Assembly (NCBI RefSeq): GCF_013385425.1
Contig: NZ_JACAQA010000024.1
Coordinates: 43,665-107,664 of the forward strand
Reading direction: 5' to 3'
DNA from: Pseudomonas gingeri
GTDB taxonomy: Bacteria > Pseudomonadota > Gammaproteobacteria > Pseudomonadales > Pseudomonadaceae
DNA length: 64,000 nucleotides
Each line of letters begins with the position of its first letter. Within the stretch, counting starts at the first letter, position 1. Below are positions 21,131 to 28,194 of this stretch, in pieces. The position numbers were made by a program, and so were the translations under genes. Under the pieces are notes generated by a model. The model saw nothing but the letters and a program-made list of their open reading frames with translations, made no database searches and was not told where the DNA came from.

Positions 21131-21670
21131 ATGGGTCGAAGCCTTCTTTTGCTGCTAATGGCGGTCGCCTTGCCAGCCGCCGCACAGATCTACAAGTACA
21201 CCGATGCCAACGGCAACACGGCCTACAGCAACCAGCCGCCCGACGGCACCGCCGCACAGACCGTGGAACTGCCGCCGCTCAACAGCGTGGGCCTGCAGCA
21301 GTCGTACACGCTGCCGCTGCCCACACCGGCGACACCCGCACCGGCGACTTCGGCGGCGACACCCACCAATGCCGGCGCGGCCTACAGCACCCTGGAACTG
21401 ACGGACATCCCGACCCAGGAAGCCCTGCGTGCCAACAACGGCACCTTCACCGTCGGCGTGAAGATGGAGCCGCGCCTGCAACGCCAGCACCTGCTGCGCC
21501 TGGTGCTCGACGGCGCGCCCTACGGCCAGCCGAGCAATGTGCCACGCCTGCAACTGGTGAATATCGACCGCGGCGACCATACCCTCGGCGTCCAGGTGCT
21601 GGCCGGCGAACAGGTGGTGCAGCAAAGCGCCCTCGTACCCTTTACCGTCCAACGGGTACACAAGCCTTGA
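21131..21670 (+). CDS. DUF4124 domain envelope protein, copy 1
   Basis: A 179-residue exported protein. The signal peptide MGRSLLLLLMAVALPAAAQ is followed at once by a DUF4124 domain (IYKYTDANGNTAYSNQPPDG). A Pro/Ala/Thr-rich linker and a beta-rich C-terminal half follow, with VNIDRGDHTLGVQVLAGEQV. The start is set by the signal peptide and a GGGAG ribosome-binding site; the frame is open further upstream. The next gene, 7 bases downstream, is a paralogue, so this is a tandem duplication in one operon. The function is unknown; the C-terminal half resembles an immunoglobulin-like fold in pattern only. Confidence 0.85.
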   Translation: MGRSLLLLLMAVALPAAAQIYKYTDANGNTAYSNQPPDGTAAQTVELPPLNSVGLQQSYTLPLPTPATPAPATSAATPTNAGAAYSTLELTDIPTQEALRANNGTFTVGVKMEPRLQRQHLLRLVLDGAPYGQPSNVPRLQLVNIDRGDHTLGVQVLAGEQVVQQSALVPFTVQRVHKP

Positions 21671-21677
21671 GCCACTT

Positions 21678-22313
21678 ATGATTCGCGTTTTCGTCCGCCT
21701 GCTGCCGCTGCTCCTGACGCTTTGCGCCGGCTCGGCACTGGCCGAGATCTACACCTACATAGACAGCCAGGGCAACCGGGTCTTCACCGATCAACACCGG
21801 GCCGGTGCCAAGGCGGTGCCGTTGCCGCCGGTCAATCGCCTGTCGCTGACCCCGACGGCGCCCCTGCCCACGCCGGCCACCGCGCAAAAACCCAAGGTCC
21901 AGCCGATTGTCCATTACCAGATGCTACGCATCCTGGTGCCGGACCCCGATGCCACCATCCGTAGCACCGAAGGCAACCTGATCGTCAGCGTCACCAGTGA
22001 ACCCGGCCTGATGCCCGGGCACACCTACCAATTGCTGCTGGACGGCAAACCCACCGCCGCGCCCGGCCCCAGCCCGGTGTTCGCCTTGAACAATATCGAC
22101 CGCGGCAGCCACCAGCTCGCGGTGGAGATCCTCGACGAACAGGGGCGGATCGCCGAACGCACGGCCAACCAACCCTTCCATATGGTGCGTATCTCGCTGG
22201 CGCAGAAACGCCAGGCCAACCCCTGCCAACTGGCTGATTACGGACAACGGCCGGAATGCCCGCTGGCAGACAAGCCCGAGGAAGAAAGCAGCAGCATTTT
22301 GCCGTTTCTCTGA
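21678..22313 (+). CDS. DUF4124 domain envelope protein, copy 2
   Basis: A 211-residue paralogue of the preceding gene: signal peptide ending ALA, DUF4124 domain (EIYTYIDSQGNRVFTDQHR), Pro-rich linker, and the same C-terminal block (LNNIDRGSHQLAVEILDEQG). It has an extra tail with two cysteines (NPCQLADYGQRPEC) that could form a disulfide in the periplasm. The core ligand-like pattern IDRG(D/S)H is shared by both copies. It ends 15 bases before the NtrC site of ntrBC. Confidence 0.85.
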   Translation: MIRVFVRLLPLLLTLCAGSALAEIYTYIDSQGNRVFTDQHRAGAKAVPLPPVNRLSLTPTAPLPTPATAQKPKVQPIVHYQMLRILVPDPDATIRSTEGNLIVSVTSEPGLMPGHTYQLLLDGKPTAAPGPSPVFALNNIDRGSHQLAVEILDEQGRIAERTANQPFHMVRISLAQKRQANPCQLADYGQRPECPLADKPEEESSSILPFL

Positions 22314-22328
22314 CCCACGCCAAGCATG

Positions 22329-22343
22329 GCACCAGATTGGTGC
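22329..22343 (+). promoter_or_regulatory. NtrC binding site upstream of ntrBC
   Basis: GCACCA-GAT-TGGTGC is a perfect dyad that equals the NtrC consensus. It lies 222 bases before the ntrB start and implies autogenous control of ntrBC. Confidence 0.85.
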
Positions 22344-22471
22344 ACTAAACTGCACACCTACCCGAACCAAATCCCATTTTGGTTCGAAAGTACCCGTCGT
22401 TTCTGGCAGAACGCCACTCAATCGAGCCTGAAACGCCCATTTCAGGCAATTCGCGCTTCTTTTCGGAGCCT

Positions 22472-22487
22472 TGGTTTGGTTTTTGCA
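22472..22487 (+). promoter_or_regulatory. Candidate sigma-54 promoter of ntrBC
   Basis: TGG at 22472-22474 and TTGCA at 22483-22487 place GG and GC exactly 10 bases apart, with a T-rich middle. The -24 half (TGGTTTG) is weak. The predicted start is near 22498, with the NtrC dyad centred at about -162, a normal enhancer distance. Confidence 0.45.
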
Positions 22488-22564
22488 TTTTCCTTGTATC
22501 GACGCCTTGTTCGCGCGCGCAAATCGGGACCGGCCCCGTTTGCCATGCTCCAAAAGAGGTCCCC

Positions 22565-23650
22565 ATGACCATCAGTGACGCCCTGCACAGACTGTTACTC
22601 GACAACCTGACCACCGCGACCATCCTGCTCAACGCCGAATTGCGCCTGGAGTACATGAACCCGGCGGCGGAAATGCTCCTGGCCATCAGCGGCCAGCGCA
22701 GCCATGGCCAGTTCATCAGCGAACTGTTCACCGAGTCGGTCGAGGCCTTGAACTCCCTGCGCCAGGCCGTGGAACAGGCGCACCCGTTCACCAAGCGCGA
22801 AGCCATGCTCACGGCGCTGACCGGCCAGACCCTGACCGTCGACTACGCCGTGACGCCGATTCTCAGCCAGGGCGAAACCCTCCTGCTGCTGGAAGTCCAT
22901 CCCCGCGACCGCCTGTTGCGGATCACCAAGGAAGAGGCCCAGCTGTCCAAGCAGGAAACCACCAAGATGCTGGTGCGCGGCCTGGCCCACGAAATCAAGA
23001 ATCCCCTGGGCGGGATTCGCGGCGCCGCGCAGTTGCTGGCCCGCGAGCTGCCGGAAGAAAGCCTCAAGGACTACACCAACGTCATCATCGAAGAGGCCGA
23101 CCGCCTGCGCAACCTGGTGGACCGCATGCTCGGCTCGAACAAGCTGCCGTCCCTGGCACTGACCAACGTCCACGAAGTCCTGGAACACGTCAGCAGCCTG
23201 GTGGAAGCCGAGAGCCAGGGCTGCATCAATCTGGTGCGCGACTATGACCCCAGTATTCCCGATGTGCTGATCGACCGTGAACAGATGATCCAGGCCGTGC
23301 TCAATATCGTGCGCAACGCCATGCAGGCCATCAGCAGCCAGAACGAGCTGCGCCTGGGCCGTATCAGCCTGCGCACCCGGGCGATCCGCCAGTTCACCAT
23401 CGGCCACGTGCGCCATCGCCTGGTGACCAAGATCGAGATCATCGACAACGGCCCGGGGATTCCCGCCGAATTGCAGGAAACCATCTTCTATCCCATGGTC
23501 AGCGGCCGCCCGGACGGTACCGGGCTCGGCCTGGCCATTACCCAGAACATCATCAGCCAGCACCAGGGCCTGATCGAATGTGAGAGCCACCCCGGCCACA
23601 CCACATTCTCGATCTTTCTGCCACTGGAACAAGGAGCCACATCGACATGA
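22565..23650 (+). CDS. ntrB: Nitrogen regulation histidine kinase NtrB
   Basis: A cytosolic kinase/phosphatase of NtrC controlled by PII protein. Its 361 residues comprise an N-terminal PAS domain (about 8-110), a dimerisation helix with phosphorylated His142 in RGLAHEIKNPLGGIRG, and an ATPase domain (NIVRNAMQAI, DNGPGIP, GTGLGLAITQNI). The start at MTISDALHRL is supported by an AAAGAGGTCC ribosome-binding site and by family length; the upstream frame is in promoter DNA. It overlaps ntrC by 4 bases. An NtrC dyad and a possible sigma-54 promoter precede it. Confidence 0.97.
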   Translation: MTISDALHRLLLDNLTTATILLNAELRLEYMNPAAEMLLAISGQRSHGQFISELFTESVEALNSLRQAVEQAHPFTKREAMLTALTGQTLTVDYAVTPILSQGETLLLLEVHPRDRLLRITKEEAQLSKQETTKMLVRGLAHEIKNPLGGIRGAAQLLARELPEESLKDYTNVIIEEADRLRNLVDRMLGSNKLPSLALTNVHEVLEHVSSLVEAESQGCINLVRDYDPSIPDVLIDREQMIQAVLNIVRNAMQAISSQNELRLGRISLRTRAIRQFTIGHVRHRLVTKIEIIDNGPGIPAELQETIFYPMVSGRPDGTGLGLAITQNIISQHQGLIECESHPGHTTFSIFLPLEQGATST

Positions 23651-25083
23651 GCCGTAGTGAAACCGTGTGGATCGTCGATGACGACCGTTCTATCCGATGG
23701 GTCCTGGAAAAAGCCCTGCAACAGGAAGGGATGACCACCCAGAGCTTCGACAGTGCCGATGGCGTAATGAGCCGCCTGGTCCGTCAGCAGCCGGATGTGA
23801 TCATCTCCGACATCCGCATGCCCGGCGCCAGTGGCCTGGACCTGCTCGCGCGGATTCGCGAGCAGCACCCGCGCCTGCCGGTGATCATCATGACCGCCCA
23901 TTCCGACCTCGACAGCGCGGTGGCCTCCTACCAGGGCGGGGCGTTCGAATACCTGCCCAAGCCGTTTGACGTCGATGAAGCCGTGTCGCTGGTCAAGCGC
24001 GCCAACCAGCATGCCCAGGAACAACAAGGCATGGCCGTGGCGCCGACCCTGACCCGGACCCCGGAAATCATCGGCGAAGCGCCGGCGATGCAGGAAGTGT
24101 TTCGCGCCATCGGTCGCCTCAGCCACTCCAACATCACCGTATTGATCAATGGCGAGTCCGGCACCGGCAAAGAGCTGGTGGCCCACGCCCTGCACCGCCA
24201 TAGCCCACGGGCGGCGCAACCGTTCATCGCCTTGAACATGGCGGCGATCCCCAAGGACCTGATGGAATCCGAGCTGTTCGGCCATGAAAAAGGCGCCTTT
24301 ACCGGCGCGGCCAACCTGCGGCGCGGGCGTTTCGAGCAGGCCGACGGCGGCACCCTGTTCCTCGACGAAATCGGCGACATGCCGGCCGACACCCAAACCC
24401 GCCTGCTGCGGGTGCTGGCGGATGGCGAGTTCTACCGGGTCGGCGGGCATACGCCGGTCAAGGTCGACGTGCGCATCATCGCCGCGACCCACCAGAACCT
24501 GGAAACCCTGGTTCACGCGGGCAAATTCCGTGAGGACCTGTTCCATCGCCTGAACGTGATCCGCATCCATATTCCACGGATGTCGGACCGTCGCGAAGAC
24601 ATACCGACCCTGGCCAAGCACTTCCTCGCCCGCGCCGCCCAGGAACTGTCGGTGGAGCCGAAGCTGCTGAAGTCGGAAACCGAGGAATACCTGAAGAACC
24701 TGCCGTGGCCGGGCAACGTGCGCCAGTTGGAGAACACCTGCCGCTGGATCACGGTGATGGCTTCCGGGCGCGAGGTGCATATCAGCGACCTGCCGCCGGA
24801 GCTGCTGAACCTGCCGCAGGATTCGGCACCGGTGACCAACTGGGAACAGGCACTGCGCCAGTGGGCCGACCAGGCGCTGGCACGCGGCCAATCGAGCCTG
24901 CTGGACAGCGCCGTGCCGAGTTTCGAACGGATCATGATCGAGACCGCCCTCAAGCACACCGCCGGCCGCCGTCGCGACGCCGCCGTGCTGCTGGGCTGGG
25001 GCCGCAACACCTTGACCCGCAAGATCAAGGAACTGGGCATGAAGGTCGATGGCGGCGATGAGGACGACAGCGACGAGGGTTGA
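23647..25083 (+). CDS. ntrC: Nitrogen response regulator NtrC, sigma-54 activator
   Basis: A three-domain enhancer-binding protein of 478 residues. The receiver domain has phospho-acceptor Asp55 (VIISDIRMPG). The AAA+ domain has the Walker A GESGTGKE and the sigma-54 contact loop GAFTGA. The C-terminal Fis-type helix-turn-helix (RRRDAAVLLGWGRNTLTRKI) is followed by an acidic tail. It activates glnA, probably its own operon, and likely the sRNA gene directly downstream. Translation is coupled to ntrB by ATGA overlap. A strong terminator follows 17 bases after the stop. Confidence 0.98.
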   Translation: MSRSETVWIVDDDRSIRWVLEKALQQEGMTTQSFDSADGVMSRLVRQQPDVIISDIRMPGASGLDLLARIREQHPRLPVIIMTAHSDLDSAVASYQGGAFEYLPKPFDVDEAVSLVKRANQHAQEQQGMAVAPTLTRTPEIIGEAPAMQEVFRAIGRLSHSNITVLINGESGTGKELVAHALHRHSPRAAQPFIALNMAAIPKDLMESELFGHEKGAFTGAANLRRGRFEQADGGTLFLDEIGDMPADTQTRLLRVLADGEFYRVGGHTPVKVDVRIIAATHQNLETLVHAGKFREDLFHRLNVIRIHIPRMSDRREDIPTLAKHFLARAAQELSVEPKLLKSETEEYLKNLPWPGNVRQLENTCRWITVMASGREVHISDLPPELLNLPQDSAPVTNWEQALRQWADQALARGQSSLLDSAVPSFERIMIETALKHTAGRRRDAAVLLGWGRNTLTRKIKELGMKVDGGDEDDSDEG

Positions 25084-25100
25084 TCCGTCGCTTCAAGCCA

Positions 25101-25136
25101 AACCCTCTACAGCCTGGCTGTAGAGGGTTTTTTATT
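25101..25136 (+). terminator. ntrBC terminator
   Basis: Twelve-base arms AACCCTCTACAG / CTGTAGAGGGTT around a short CCTGG loop, then a run of Ts. Confidence 0.95.
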
Positions 25137-25157
25137 GCCCTGCAAATGGGGCGGCGT

Positions 25158-25172
25158 GCACCACGGCAATGC
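25158..25172 (+). promoter_or_regulatory. Possible NtrC half-site upstream of the sRNA gene
   Basis: TGCACCA at 25157-25163 is a full left half of an NtrC box; the right half (CAATGC) is poor. It lies at about -177 from the predicted sRNA start. It is the only such match I find between the ntrC terminator and the sigma-54 element. Confidence 0.3.
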
Positions 25173-25241
25173 GCCTTGAACCGCGATCGAGCAGAGAATC
25201 AGGCCGCGCAGGCGCCATCGCCGTTTTTACGCTAGAGCAGA

Positions 25242-25264
25242 AAGGCCCCGTATTCCGGGGCCTT
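25242..25264. other. GC-rich hairpin between ntrC terminator and sRNA promoter
   Basis: Eight-base perfect arms AAGGCCCC / GGGGCCTT around a 7-base loop. No T-run follows on the plus strand. Its role is unclear; it sits 52 bases upstream of the sigma-54 element. Confidence 0.4.
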
Positions 25265-25315
25265 CAGACACATTTTGAAAATTATCAGGGCAATCATTGG
25301 CGTTTTTTCAAAAGC

Positions 25316-25331
25316 TGGCACGCGCCCTGCA
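25316..25331 (+). promoter_or_regulatory. Sigma-54 promoter of the NrsZ-like sRNA
   Basis: TGGCACG-N4-CTGCA has GG at 25317-25318 and GC at 25329-25330, exactly 10 bases apart, and a consensus -24 half. The predicted transcript start is near 25342, just before the repeat array. It has no nearby start codon or ribosome-binding site to serve, which supports an RNA gene. Confidence 0.8.
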
Positions 25332-25351
25332 ATAACCCCAGTACAACCCAG

Positions 25352-25905
25352 TTTTGGGGACCCTGATACAGGCAGGTCAGGGACTCCCCTTCTTTACACC
25401 GGGACTCACACCGCTCACAGCGACGAGTCCCAAGACGCTTTTGGGAACCCTGGTACAGGCAGGCCGGGACTTCCCTTCTTTACACCAGGACTCATACCGC
25501 TCACAGCGACGAGTCCAGATGCTTTCGGGGACCTTGATACAGGCAGGTCAAGACTCCCCTTCTTTACACCGGGACTCACACCGCTCACAGCGACGAGTCC
25601 CAAAACGCTTTTGGGAACCCTGATACAGGCAGGTCAGGAATTCCCTTCTTTACACCGGGACTCATACCGCACACAGCGATGAGTCCAGACGTTTTCGGGG
25701 ACCCTGGTACAGGCAGGCCGGGACTCCCCCTCTTTACACCGGGACTCACACCGCTCACCGCGACGAGTCCAAACGCTTTTGGGAACCCTGATACAGGCAG
25801 GTCAGGAATTCCCTCTTTAACACCCGGACTCACGCCGCTCACCGCGACGAGCCCGATAGCCGTTCTGGGAGCTCCGGTACAGGCAGGCCGGAGATTCCCT
25901 CTTTT
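25352..25905 (+). repeat. Tandem array of about six and a half units of 84-87 bp
   Basis: Marker TACAGGCAG recurs at 25367, 25454, 25538, 25624, 25708, 25792 and 25878, giving steps of 87, 84, 86, 84, 84 and 86 bases. Units 1, 3 and 5 resemble each other (TTTTGGGAACC ends), as do units 2 and 4 (TTTCGGGGACC ends). This gives a higher-order period near 170 bases and suggests duplication of a dimer. Steps of 86 break any reading frame, so the array is not coding. Confidence 0.95.
25867..25905 (+). terminator. Terminator formed by the last sRNA repeat
   Basis: GGGA pairs with TCCC and CTCCGG with CCGGAG around the TACAGGCAGG loop, followed by TCTTTT. The last two bases overlap the stop codon of the convergent gene. 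Confidence 0.8.
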
Positions 25906-26344
25906 ATTCCTCCCGCAGATTGATCGCCAATCTCCAGCGTCCGTCCACCTTCGCCCCGGCCCATTCGCCGTGCAACGGACGCGCCGCCAACAGCGTCAGC
26001 AACAACCCCTTGTCACTCAAGCGCACACGCCAGTTGGCGTCCTTGCCGGCCACCTGCAAGTGACCGTTCTGCGCCTTGCCCTCGGCGTCGAACAACAACG
26101 CAACCGTGCCGTCGACCTGCTCGCCATGCACCTTGGGCTCGGCACTGAACCAGACCACCACCCCCTCGGGCACCACCTCGACCTGTTGCAAAACCAGGGG
26201 CTCGGGCGCGGTCAGGCGACCGATCATCATCCCGACCATCAAGCCGACAATCGCCAGCGATCCCAACACCCGCGGCAATAGCTTCGATCGCGGGTCCTCT
26301 TCGGGGGTAGAATGCTGCCCATCTTCATCTTCGGAGCCGTGCAT
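25904..26344 (-). CDS. Conserved hypothetical single-pass membrane protein
   Basis: 146 residues: an acidic, polar N-terminus (about 1-20), one transmembrane helix (about 28-43, LGSLAIVGLMVGMMIG), then a soluble domain of about 100 residues with beta-type pattern. The orientation suggests a small cytoplasmic head and a periplasmic domain. It has an AAGGA ribosome-binding site 12 bases upstream. Its ATG overlaps the ATG of the divergent trmL gene inside a shared CATG. A gene at this position (next to ntrC/nrsZ) is what I expect in Pseudomonas; no function is known to me. Confidence 0.75.
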   Translation of the reverse strand: MHGSEDEDGQHSTPEEDPRSKLLPRVLGSLAIVGLMVGMMIGRLTAPEPLVLQQVEVVPEGVVVWFSAEPKVHGEQVDGTVALLFDAEGKAQNGHLQVAGKDANWRVRLSDKGLLLTLLAARPLHGEWAGAKVDGRWRLAINLREE

Positions 26345-26798
26345 GTTTCACGTCATCCTTTTTCAACCAGAAATTCCGCCGAACACCGGCAACATTATCA
26401 GGCTGTGCGCCAACAGCGGCTGCCACCTGCATTTGATCGAGCCCATCGGTTTTGAAATGGACGACAAGCGCTTGCGCCGCGCCGGCCTCGACTATCACGA
26501 GTACGCCACGCTCAAGACCCACGCCGACCTCGCCAGTTGCCTGGAAAGCCTCGGCCACCCGCGCCTGTTCGCCTTCACCACCAAGGGTTCGCGAGTGTTC
26601 CACGAGGCGCGCTTCGCCGAGGGTGATGCGTTTCTCTTCGGCCCGGAAAGCCGTGGCCTGCCGGCCGAGGTGCTCGACGCCCTGCCCGGCGAACAACGCC
26701 TGCGCCTGCCGATGCGCGAAGGCTGCCGCAGCCTGAACCTGTCCAACACCGTGGCGGTGGCGGTCTACGAAGGCTGGCGCCAGCTGGGCTTTGCCTGA
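26343..26798 (+). CDS. trmL: tRNA (cytidine/uridine-34-2'-O)-methyltransferase TrmL
   Basis: A SPOUT-class enzyme of 151 residues that 2'-O-methylates the wobble base of tRNA-Leu isoacceptors using S-adenosylmethionine. Motifs: PEIPPNTGNIIRLCANSGC at the N-terminus, LFGPESRGLP in the middle, and the C-terminal trefoil knot MREGCRSLNLSNTVAVAVYE. All are intact. It is a single gene with a CGGAG ribosome-binding site. Its start codon shares two bases with the divergent gene, so its promoter must lie inside that gene. Confidence 0.96.
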   Translation: MFHVILFQPEIPPNTGNIIRLCANSGCHLHLIEPIGFEMDDKRLRRAGLDYHEYATLKTHADLASCLESLGHPRLFAFTTKGSRVFHEARFAEGDAFLFGPESRGLPAEVLDALPGEQRLRLPMREGCRSLNLSNTVAVAVYEGWRQLGFA

Positions 26799-26800
26799 AC

Positions 26801-26829
26801 AAAAAAAGCGCCGGAAAAGGCGCTTTTTT
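26801..26829. terminator. Bidirectional terminator between trmL and secB
   Basis: AAAAAAGCGCC / GGCGCTTTTTT around a GGAAAA loop, between convergent genes. Confidence 0.95.
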
Positions 26830-26846
26830 GTGGGCAGGCAATCCGT

Positions 26847-27329
26847 TTATTGAACGGTTTGCGCGCCGTCTTCCTGCAGACGCTGCAGCTCTTGCGCGTA
26901 CAGGGCATCGAAGTTCACCGGGGCCAGCATCAACGCCGGGAACGAACCACGGGTGACCAGGCTGTCCAGGGTTTCACGGGCGTACGGGAACAGGATGTTC
27001 GGGCAGAATGCGCCCAGGGTGTGGCTCATGGAAGCCGCATCGAGGTTCTTGATCAGGAAGATACCGGCCTGCTGCACTTCAGCGATGAAAGCCACTTCTT
27101 CACCGTTCTTCACGGTCACCGACAGGGTCAGCACCACCTCGTGGAAGTCGCCTTCCAGGGCTTTCTGACGGGTATTGAGGTCCAGGCCGACGCTCGGCTC
27201 CCACTGCTGGCGGAAGATCGCCGGGCTTTTCGGGGCTTCGAAGGACAGGTCGCGCACGTAGATACGCTGCAAGGAGAATTGCGGTTGGCTATCTTCTTCA
27301 GTGGCAGCAGTGTTCTGTTGGTCAGTCAT
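26847..27329 (-). CDS. secB: Protein-export chaperone SecB
   Basis: A cytosolic tetrameric chaperone that holds preproteins unfolded and delivers them to SecA. The 160 residues include the typical FSLQRIYVRDLSFEAPKSP N-terminus and the GAFCPNILFPYARE and GSFPALMLAPVNFDALY blocks. It is the last gene of a minus-strand cluster with a rhodanese-like protein and grxC, the same order as in enteric bacteria (yibN-grxC-secB). Confidence 0.97.
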   Translation of the reverse strand: MTDQQNTAATEEDSQPQFSLQRIYVRDLSFEAPKSPAIFRQQWEPSVGLDLNTRQKALEGDFHEVVLTLSVTVKNGEEVAFIAEVQQAGIFLIKNLDAASMSHTLGAFCPNILFPYARETLDSLVTRGSFPALMLAPVNFDALYAQELQRLQEDGAQTVQ

Positions 27330-27376
27330 CGCAGCAGATCCTTCTTGATCTTCAGGTCTTTAAAGGGTTGGGGGAA

Positions 27377-27631
27377 TCAAGCTTCCAGCAACGCGTCCAG
27401 CTTACCGGCGCGCTCGAGGGCGAACAGGTCGTCGCAACCACCGATGTGCCGGTCGCCGATCCAGATTTGCGGCACGGACGTGCGCCCGGCCTTCTGGGAC
27501 ATCTCGGCCCGCAACTGCGGTTTACCATCGACCTTGATCTCGTCGAAAGCAACGTTCTTGCTGCCGAGCAACGACTTGGCGCGCATGCAGTAAGGGCAGT
27601 AATCACTGGAGTAGACAACGACCTGGCTCAT
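27377..27631 (-). CDS. grxC: Glutaredoxin 3
   Basis: An 84-residue dithiol glutaredoxin with active site CPYC at the N-terminus (YSSDYCPYCMRAKSLL), the TSVPQIWIGD cis-proline loop and the GGCDDL glutathione-binding motif. It reduces protein disulfides and ribonucleotide reductase with glutathione. It starts 1 base after the stop of the rhodanese-like gene and precedes secB. Confidence 0.97.
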   Translation of the reverse strand: MSQVVVYSSDYCPYCMRAKSLLGSKNVAFDEIKVDGKPQLRAEMSQKAGRTSVPQIWIGDRHIGGCDDLFALERAGKLDALLEA

Positions 27632-27632
27632 A

Positions 27633-28046
27633 TCACTTCACCAGCGGCAGATTGTCGGCTTTCCAGCTGGAAATACCACCGGACAGCTTGGCGGCAGTGA
27701 AACCGGACTTGAGCAGCTCGCGGGCGTGAGTCCCGGAGTGCTGGCCCTGGGCGTCGACCAGAATCAGGGTCTTGGCCTTGTGCTTCTCCAGTTCACCGAT
27801 GCGAGCCATCAGTTTGTCCTGGGGAATGTTCAGCGCGCCGACGATATGACCGGCGGCAAAGTCCTTGCTCGGGCGCAGGTCGATGACCACGCCCTGGTCC
27901 TGGTTGACCAGTGCGGTCAACTGGCCAGTACTGAGGCTGGCGCCACCGCGGCTCATTTCATGGGCAATCAGCAAGGCCAGCAGGAGCACGAAGGCGCCGG
28001 CTAACAGGTAGTGGCTAGTGGCAAATGCAATCAGGTGATCGACCAT
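27633..28046 (-). CDS. Membrane-anchored rhodanese-like protein lacking the active-site cysteine
   Basis: 137 residues: one N-terminal transmembrane helix (about 10-27) and a rhodanese domain (VIDLRPSKDFAAGHIVGALN is clear). In active sulfurtransferases a cysteine heads the loop that here reads LILVDAQGQHSGTHA. There is no cysteine anywhere in this stretch, so sulfur transfer by the usual route is not possible. It corresponds to YibN of E. coli by position (upstream of grxC-secB). It may serve as a scaffold or binding domain. Confidence 0.88.
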   Translation of the reverse strand: MVDHLIAFATSHYLLAGAFVLLLALLIAHEMSRGGASLSTGQLTALVNQDQGVVIDLRPSKDFAAGHIVGALNIPQDKLMARIGELEKHKAKTLILVDAQGQHSGTHARELLKSGFTAAKLSGGISSWKADNLPLVK

Positions 28047-28194
28047 CAGGAGGTTCCAGGGCGTTAAAATGTGGGCCAGTATACACAGCCGTCAAGGTCG
28101 GCCAAACCCCGCCCGGCGGTGACTGCATTTGAACTTGGCTTTAAACTGCGACTCTTTTTTCCATGACCTTTCAATCCAGCCGCGAGTGCCGTCC

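Larger units (their letters stand above)
25342..25905 (+). ncRNA. nrsZ: Repeat-expanded NrsZ-like nitrogen-regulated sRNA
   Basis: About 564 bases from a sigma-54 promoter to a terminator, between ntrC and the gene downstream. I recall that P. aeruginosa NrsZ (226 nt, NtrC- and RpoN-dependent, cut into smaller stem-loop RNAs, activating rhlA) lies at this same place. Seven stem-loops carry the invariant loop TACAGGCAGG. They lie at 25356-25389, 25443-25475, 25527-25559, 25613-25645, 25697-25729, 25781-25813 and 25867-25899. Their stems covary: GGGGA/TCCCC alternates with GGGAA/TTCCC, CTGA/TCAG with CTGG/CCGG, and in the third copy TTGA pairs with TCAA. Each unit also holds a second hairpin, GGACTC...GAGTCC, and often a third, CCCAAAA...TTTTGGG. 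The seventh copy doubles as the terminator. The naming rests on synteny and promoter type, not on alignment. Confidence 0.75.

Noticed and set aside
25275..25842. Open frames on both strands within the repeat array, with repeated peptides such as SGVSPGVKKG
   Set aside because: Unit lengths of 86 bases break the frame between repeats, no ribosome-binding sites are present, and the covarying stems show selection at the RNA level instead.
25352..25905. The tandem array as a CRISPR
   Set aside because: Whole units of 84-87 bases are repeated with no unique spacers, and no cas genes are near.
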